From Undaria pinnatifida (lineage: Eukaryota > Sar > Phaeophyceae > Laminariales > Alariaceae), in contig JABAKD010000007.1 of assembly GCA_012845835.1 (NCBI GenBank), positions 1,223,992 through 1,287,991 of the forward strand: DNA of 64,000 nucleotides, in the 5' to 3' direction. A program made the position numbers and the translations under genes. Within the stretch, counting starts at the first letter, position 1. Every line of letters begins with the position of its first letter. The notes below the pieces were generated by a model. That model worked only from the letters and a program-made list of their open reading frames with translations, was not told the DNA's origin and searched no databases. This document shows positions 57,514 through 64,000 of this stretch, one piece after another.

Positions 57514-58018
57514 AAAAATTAAAATACACTCCAGCTGTGAGATCGAAGATTTCGTCGAAACTCATCTTTGCAAGCTGTGTGTGATACTCCGATCGCGCGC
57601 ATTACGAGTTGTGATATATAATATATATATACTGGTGCCAAAACCGTCAGATTTATCCCCTCGAAAGGATTTATAGCTTACATGCACAAATTGCCCCTTC
57701 CCCCCCCCCCCCCCCCCCCCGCCCCCCTCCAAACCCGCTCGCTTTTGATCAAAACCAGGCCCCCCCTTTCCCTTCACAGCTGTCAGATTTTGTCCCCCTC
57801 AGAAACGGGTTTTATAGTTTCCGCGCACAGACTGACTAAAATCATCCTGTTGACCCTGATAGCTACACTGTAGCTGTAAGGGGAGTCGCCGACCTATATC
57901 CTTAATGAGGACACACAACCCGTAATGCGCGCGATCGGAGTATCACACACAGCTTGCAAAGATGAGTTTCGACGAAATCTTCGATCTCACAGCTGGAGTG
58001 TATTTTAATTTTTATAAT
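57514..58018 (-). repeat. GTR copy with inverted second head
   Basis: The left 100 bp is a GTR head in plus orientation (AATACACTCCAGCTGTGAG to ATTACGAGTTGTG). From 57617 the sequence is a GTR copy in minus orientation ending at 58018. This unit therefore has inverted ends of about 97 bp. Confidence 0.85.
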
Positions 58019-58975
58019 ATTATAAAAATTAAAATACACTCCAGCTGTGAGATCGAAGATTTCGTCGAAACTCATCTTTGCAAGCTGTGTGTGATACTCC
58101 GATCGCGCGCATTACGGGTTGTGTGTCCTCATTAAGGATATAGGTCGGCGACTCCCCTTACAGCTACAGTGTAGCTATCAGGGTCAACAGGATGATTTTA
58201 GTCAGTCTGTGCGCGGAAACTATAAAACCCGTTTCTGAGGGGGACAAAATCTGACAGCTGTGAAGGGAAAGGGGGGCCTGGTTTTGATCAAAAGCGAGCG
58301 GGTTTGGAGGGGGGCGGGGGGGGGGGGGGGGGGGGGGGAAGGGGCAATTTGTGCATGTAAGCTATAAATCCTTTCGAGGGGATAAATCTGACGGTTTTGG
58401 CACCAGTATATTATTGGGGGCGGGGGGGGGGGAGGGGGGGGGGGGGGGTTGGGGCGGGGGGGGGGGGGGGGGGGCAGCTCGATATGTGCCTGGAAACTAT
58501 ACATTATTTCGAGGGGATAAATGTGACATTTTTGGAAATAATACATCAGTTTATCGTGTATATCCTGGGGTAAGTCGTACAATCAGTGAGTAAAGAGAGG
58601 GTGGAGTGTTCGAGGGGGTGGGGTTGGGATGGGTTGGGGGGGGAGGGTGGGGGGTTGGGGCGGGGGTGGGGGGTGGGGGGGGGGTGGGGGGGGGGAAGGG
58701 CTTTAGGTGAGGGGTTTGTTATACGTGTGGTGCCAGGTCTAGGCGAAGGTGCGGGTGATGGGGAAGAAGGGGGCGTTCGAGGCGGGGGGGGGGGGGGGGA
58801 AACAGCGGCATGGATGGCTCTCGAAAGATAATGAGGTGATATCCTGTGCGTGAAGTGTTTATTAATGTGGCGGATTTCGATATTTGGTGGGGCGTTTGAG
58901 TAAGGGAGAGCAAGAGGGGGGGGGGGGGGATGATTTTTTAGGAGGTTTAGGTCACAAATAATATATATACTATAC
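58019..58975 (+). repeat. GTR copy, head to head with the previous one
   Basis: Mirror-image of 57617-58018 for about 400 bp around the axis 58018/58019. It carries the same internal deletion (GACAGCTGTGAAGGGAAAGG joined to GGGGCCTGGTTTTGATC) as the left arm. Modules B'', C, D and E with G tracts follow to about 58975. Confidence 0.85.
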
Positions 58976-59849
58976 CTATTTTTGGTACGAAAGGTATCAT
59001 ACTGCCGATGACAGCATATTAATAGGCGTCTCTTTCGATTTGTCGAGGGTAAAACGCTCGTTTAATACTTTACGGTACAACACGCATGAGCAGCGTGCCC
59101 GTTGCTATTTTGAGTCGTTGCCGTTTACACCAGTAGTAAACGAACTCGAAATAGAAATGGGCATGCTACTCATGCCTGCTTTTGATACAAAAAATATTAC
59201 AGCCGACGGCTTCTTCTGTCGTTTGCACCACAGACCCCTCCAGAGACAAGGCCCGGATGGCAGGCATCGACCGTCCCGTCCCGTCCCCCTTATTCCTCGC
59301 GCCCGACGCTTTGTTGGTTCGCGCATCTTGCCTTTGGGGTGGCGCGGGGGGGGGATGCGCATGCTACGCACGGCAGTTGCGCACCTAAAGTTTCTACGAC
59401 GCCTCTTCTGCGAAGCTCTATACCCCAACCAACAGCCGACTTGAAGAAAAAACGGGAAGTAAGTGTAAGCCGATCACCAAATTGCAATCCCCTAAACCTC
59501 GGGTGCAGCATACAACTACTACTATGTTGTTAATATAGTCGAATAGTCTAGACTTGGACTATATTATTGTAAAAGACAAATGGCATTCCGAGGAATATTT
59601 TGGGTAGTACGTATGTCTAGTTGCTAGAAGCCCGGCAGTCAGAAATGTTTAGGTGACAACGTGCTACCCCTATCTATGGTAACACGCGTGGCACAGCAGT
59701 GTCGATCCCTTGGGCTTAGTATACGTGCCACTGGTGGTATGGTACCCGCCCGCTGGTACGGCCTGCAGGCCTTAGGCCTGCTCAGTGAAAACCTGACAGC
59801 CTCCGTCCAAACAATGGAGAGATGTGGTGTAAAGGTCACAACCATGGCA
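58976..59849. other. Non-coding, no gene recognised
   Basis: A plus-strand frame of 134 codons (59040-59444) overlaps frames on the other strand and has no domain. I leave it uncalled. Confidence 0.35.
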
Positions 59850-60090
59850 CGATATTACGCATCCGTATACATCGGCAGCTTGCGCTGCCGGGGTTGTAAC
59901 GAAGACCACTGATAGGGACAGCTTACGCTATACCTACAATGGGACCCAAAGGGTGCGCCAGCTAGCGTTGGGCTGCGAAAGCAGCTGAGTTAAATCGACA
60001 CACGACGCGTATGAAAATACGTGGAATTGTGGTGCGCTAAAGCTTTATTTTTCCCCATCCGCCGGAGGATTAAAAAAAAAAAAAAAAAAA
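59850..60090 (+). mobile_element. SINE-3 copy with A19 tail
   Basis: Starts near ACGCATCCGTATACATCGGC and runs through GCTTGCGCTGCCGGGG, GGGACAGCTTACGC, a GNRA-type hairpin GCTGCGAAAGCAGC and CCCCATCCGCCGGAGGAT. It ends in 19 A (60072-60090). The intact tail suggests recent retroposition. The head is not an obvious tRNA or 5S derivative. Confidence 0.75.
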
Positions 60091-60654
60091 GATAGTAGGT
60101 ACCCCCCCATCGTCGTAGTTCTGTCTAACTCGCAGTGAGTGAGTGCTTCACGAGATAGATACGACTCTGGGATGATTTATCCGTTTCTTGGCTGGTCCAG
60201 CTCGTACGTCTCTACTCTTCTGTATGTCCGGCGAGCCGGTGAACGTGCGGCTTGTCTTTGGCATGGCGAGGCACAGTCGGTGATGGACGTGTACTCGGGC
60301 TTACTACGTGCAGCTCGATATGCGATACGCGCCTCTTCGTGGGTGTTACAGGCACTACCGCCGCCGTGTCATGCACTACTCCTGCCGCTGCTGCTGTAAT
60401 ACCGCGACAAACAAACGAACGAGTTTCTTCCCCGTATTTTATTCGGAGAAAAAGTTATCTGGGCACTACAGACAGTGAGTACAGGATATCTGGTGATAAG
60501 AAAAAATGGACACAATGAAAGGAAGTCGGGGGGTGAGACTCGCAAAAACATGAGAAACTCCGAACGAAGCAGTTGTGTTATCCTGGTCCTGTTTTCTGCT
60601 ACACTGCACTTCGCCGGCACAGAAAGATCTATCATATTAAATTATTATACACAC
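60091..60654. other. Non-coding, no gene recognised
   Basis: A CCGCTGCTGCTG stretch lies near 60380. No domains were seen. Confidence 0.35.
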
Positions 60655-60965
60655 GTCAGCTGTGTGAATTCGATGAAGTCAGAGTCGATACTAGTCGATA
60701 CTCATCCTTGCAAGCTGCGTTATACACCAGCCACGCGTTATTACACATGTAGTTGCCCTTGAATACATACGACTCTCCTGTGTATGGATGTTGTGAGGGT
60801 GAACACGTCGTCAGAGCTGTGAACTCGATAAAGTTAGAGTTGATACTCATCCTTGCAAGCTGCGCGATACACCAGCTAGCTGCGCGTTATTGCAGACGTT
60901 TGCATATATGTTTGCCCTTTGAATACATACCACTCTCCTATGTATGGATGTTGTGAGCGTGAACA
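60655..60965 (+). repeat. Tandem pair of diverged GTR heads (subfamily 3)
   Basis: Two units of about 155 bp share TCAGAGCTGTGAACTCGAT-like, GTCGATACTCATCC, TTGCAAGCTGCG, GATACACCAGC, GCGTTATT and TTGCCCTTTGAATACATAC, CTCTCCT-TGTATGGATGTTG, GAGCGTGAACA. The first half resembles the GTR head, the second half is new. Confidence 0.65.
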
Positions 60966-61780
60966 TCAACATCGTTACAACAAAAAAGTTATCCTACGTA
61001 CTAGGTACAGAGTTTTAACGTTTTAACCAATAATAGTGGTATTAATAGCTGCTATATATAGTCTATACTCTACCTACTTTATCCCAATGTACGTATCATA
61101 TTAATAGTAGGTTGTGATTCGTTGGTGTTATTTAAATAACAGGATAATGAACACACATACACACTTAAAGCAGTAGTAATAAAACCTTATCGAAATTAAT
61201 AACCGTACAAGTACTCATTATTATATGATTCTAGTAATAATACCTGATGATGTACACTAGACTACATACTATTTCCTCATTATTATTAAATTATTTATAG
61301 CTGGTAGTCCAGATGTTTTTTTTCGTACTCTATTTTTTATTGTCTAGTCTACAGCAGTAGTACTGTCTTTCATCCAAGGTGCCTATTATTGATATTAATA
61401 ATAATAGTGTGCTGGTTTGCTTTTGTTCCGCCTCCGTATCCCTTGGATTTGCCATCGCATAGCCTAATCACCTACCGGCACTGTTACAGTACCTGCGACC
61501 TGTATAGTTTTCTTGTTTTTGAGAACAAGTATTTCAGAGCTCGTCTCTGTAGGAAGAGGCTTCGGCACGGACACTAGCAATACTACTACATACTACACTG
61601 AACTTCTTTAGGCTGGGTGAAGATGGGTGGGAACGTCGGTTTGATGTGAAAACACGCACAGTATGAGTCCAGGCTGAGCCATCATCTCTCCTGTTTCTTA
61701 CTGTTATTATTAAAGATGCAGCAGTGATAGCAGCCAAACTCGCGTCTGCGCTTGAACGATACCACCAGTACACTGTTTTT
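60966..61780. other. AT-rich, no gene recognised
   Basis: Contains CTTCGGCACGGACACT near 61560 and GGTTTGATGTGAAAACACG near 61640, weak matches to the 53610-type block. Confidence 0.35.
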
Positions 61781-62080
61781 GTTTTACCTGGTACGGGTGT
61801 GTGGGCGTGTGCGTTTTTGTGGTGCGCTGAGCGATGGGTCCGAAAACGTTTTGGCTGGGTGATCGGACTCGCAAATCCAGTCGAATCGCCCACTTTTTTT
61901 TTCTGGATAAGGGTGTCGGCTTGCCCAGCCGAAATAACGTGAGTCGGAAAAGGTATTTTTCGACACAGACAGTCGTACTGTGCACGAAGCCCGATTTGGT
62001 TCAGTTTCACTCGAAAAGGCCCCTTTTTTCGACTGACGGATCCGACTGTGTAAGGATTGGCCTCAGGCCGGGTTTCGCGA
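61781..62080 (+). repeat. CGAAAA-family copy, right part only
   Basis: Matches 10430-10710 in order: TACCTGGTACGGGTGTGTGG, GATGGGTCCGAAAACG-like, GTCGGAAAAGG, AGCCCGATTTGG, TTTTTTCGACTG and TCCGACTGTGTAAGGATTGG. The left inverted terminus is not present. Confidence 0.65.
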
Positions 62081-62227
62081 TTTGGACCTGTAACGCATTC
62101 CACACTACAGCTTTGAGGTAAACGGCTTCCAAAAATCATGTTTGCCAGCGACGCTCCACCTGCCATTCTTGGCGTCCGCTTCGCTAGTGTTGCTAGAGTA
62201 GGCGCAGTGTTCTATATACTTGATATA

Positions 62228-63165
62228 TAGATCGCCTAGACCTAGCACCACGCGTATAACAAGCTGATACATATCTTTGATCTCACAGCGCCGAAGTGTA
62301 TCTGAATATTATTTGTGACCTAAACCTCCTAAAAAATCTCCCCCCCCCCCCTCTTGCTCTCCCTTACTCAAACGCCCCACCAAATATCGAAATCCGCCAC
62401 ATTAATAAACACTTCACGCACAGGATATCACCTCATTATCTTTCGAGAGCCATCCATGCCGCTGTGTCCCCCCCCCCCCCCCCCCCCCCCTCCGCCCCCC
62501 CCCCCCGCCCCCACCCCCCCACCCTCGCCCCCCAACCCATCCCAACCCCACCCCCTCGAACACTCCACCCTCTCTTTACTCACTGATTGTACGACTTACC
62601 CCAGGATATACATGATAAACTGATGTATTATTTCCAAAAATGTCACATTTATCCCCTCGAAATAATGTATAGTTTCCAGGCACATATTGAGCTGCCCCCC
62701 CCCCCCCCCCCCGCCCCAACCCCCCCCCCCCCCCCCCCCCGCCCCAACCCCCCCCCCCCCCCCCCCCCGCCCCAACCCCCCCCCCCCCCCCCCCCCCCGC
62801 CCCCAATAATATCCCCTCGAAAGGATTTATAGCTTACATGCACAAATTGCCCCCCCCCCCCCCCCCCCCCCGCCCCCCTCCAAACCCGCTCGCTTTTGAT
62901 CAAAACCAGGCCCCCCTTTCCCTTCACAGCTGTCAGATTTTGTCCCCCTCAGAAACGGGTTTTATAGTTTCCGCGCACAGACGGCCTAAAATCACCCTGT
63001 TGACCCTGATAGCTACACTGTAGTTGTAAGGGGAGTCGCCGACCTATATCCTTAATGAGGACACACAACTCGTAATGCGCGCGATCGGAGTATCACACAC
63101 AGCTTGCAAAGATGAGTTTCGACGAAATCTTCGATCTCACAGCTGGAGTGTATTTTAATTTTTAC
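62228..63165 (-). repeat. GTR copy, distal end truncated
   Basis: Starts at GATCGCCTAGACCTAGCACC, the same breakpoint as 25030, and has three consecutive CCGCCCCAACCCC-joined C tracts at 62694-62802. It carries the 57.6-kb internal deletion (CAAAACCAGGCCCCCCTTTC), and ends at the head terminus near 63150. Confidence 0.85.
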
Positions 63166-63261
63166 AATATACTTGAAAATGGCCAGTCAGTGCCGATAGA
63201 TACACCATATTCTAACCACTGAGCGAGCAGTCAGTCAATAATGATTGACTGTTGGACCAAT

Positions 63262-63552
63262 GCTACCCTACGTTAGGGGGTTGATGTTCATCTTTCCATT
63301 AATTTTCTTTTGGGCCTGTTTTTGCAGTGGCTCGGAGTCACTCGCGCGATGGACCCCCCCCATTCCTGTAGGGTTTTAGGCCAAGGTTGATGCAGTTTTC
63401 ATTTTGCAATGTGAATCCGTCATGGAGTGGCTAGCCATGCTGAACCTAGCGTATCGCCTTGAAGAAGTGTTTTTTTCAGTGGGGGGAACGGAGTCACTCG
63501 TGCGAGCAGCTCAAATCCAGTAGTGAAAAAGGGGTACCCTTGTGGTCGTTGG
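63262..63552 (+). mobile_element. Diverged MITE relative
   Basis: GCTACCCTACGTTAGGGGG, TTTTGGGCCTGTTTTTGCAG, TGGCTCGGAGTCACTCGCGC and the right subterminal TCACTCGTGCGAGCAGCTCA, AGTAGTGAAAAAGGGGTACC follow the MITE order. Termini are too decayed to define duplications. Confidence 0.6.
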
Positions 63553-64000
63553 CTGACAGAGTGGTCATGGTGTGTATCTCTAATAAAAACACTACCTGGT
63601 ATCTGGGCTCTGTCTGGTTGCTAAGGTTTTCGCGGCCCATTTTAGCAAGACATTTTTTATGAAAAGTAAATGCGGCATGTATCCTAGCTTAGGCGTTGAG
63701 CACAAGGCAGCTCATGCTAAGCGCATGTCGTACGACTCTTTCGCATTTTCCATGTCGACACAAAAAACAGATCCCTGGTTATTCGTCACGGTTTCCCTTA
63801 GAAGTCCCAAAGTTGCGCCGTGAACCTCAGATATGTACCCAGAGGTTGCGATCACTTTAGAAGTCTTGCGGTGGGCAGTCTGTCAGATTACTTTCTTACT
63901 CTCTACCTCTCGCTATCGTTGAACAGGATGATGGGTCGATGTGTACATGATATATATGGCGATGGTCGGAACCTGGAAGGACGATGCCGGGCGGTCTTTG
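63553..64000. other. Non-coding, no gene recognised
   Basis: No shared repeat or domain seen up to the window edge. Confidence 0.35.

Noticed and set aside
59040-59444. 134-codon plus-strand frame
   Set aside because: No recognisable family, and frames of similar length lie on the opposite strand at the same place.

Overview
This window looks like a gene-poor, transposon-dense stretch of nuclear DNA from a eukaryote. I find no convincing host protein gene, no rRNA gene and no intact tRNA gene. Nearly everything recognisable is a mobile element, a relic of one, or a satellite-like array. The lineage cannot be fixed from sequence alone. The RTE-like LINE, the second degraded LINE, the tRNA-derived SINEs and the TTAGGG-type motifs would fit a stramenopile alga (a brown alga, for example). 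That is an impression from family resemblance, held at low confidence.

Layout. 1-4850: an RTE-like LINE (LINE-1) on the minus strand with an AP endonuclease and a reverse transcriptase, interrupted by one frameshift at an A7 run (2597-2603), plus a second 3'-end fragment at 1-545. 4851-8126: LINE 3'UTR-like sequence and dispersed repeats, one of which carries degenerate telomere-like motifs. 8127-20140: many copies of a non-coding family that I call GTR (G-tract modular repeat), interleaved with a MITE that has 4-bp target duplications (10993-11251), a palindrome-rich TIR element (9930-10708) and a cluster of a GGTTTCGAAACC motif (16060-16396). 20146-24512: a second, degraded LINE (LINE-2) and three SINE-like families, two of them with recognisable pol III A and B boxes. 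25030-27712: GTR copies. 28040-30060: a LINE-1 relic and a SINE. 30160-40260: minisatellites and degenerate tandem repeats. 40497-42680: three GTR copies in a row. 43225-47170: CAGCAA-rich duplications, then a 12-bp self-complementary array interrupted by two insertions. 48600-53085: GTR copies and a SINE. 53427-55950: composite repeat, LINE-1 relic and SINE. 56395-57235: microsatellites. 57514-58975: two GTR copies head to head, forming an inverted repeat of about 400 bp per arm. 59850-63552: SINE-3, diverged GTR heads, a second palindromic-family copy, GTR and a diverged MITE.

The GTR family is the strongest candidate for something undescribed. By my reading it covers roughly a quarter of the window. 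Three copies share both ends and imply a full length near 1.45 kb. It has no coding capacity and is built of modules that each end in a poly-G tract, up to 26 G. The nesting gives a relative chronology: the MITE and SINE-3 inserted into existing GTR copies, and the MITE also inserted into the 12-bp array.
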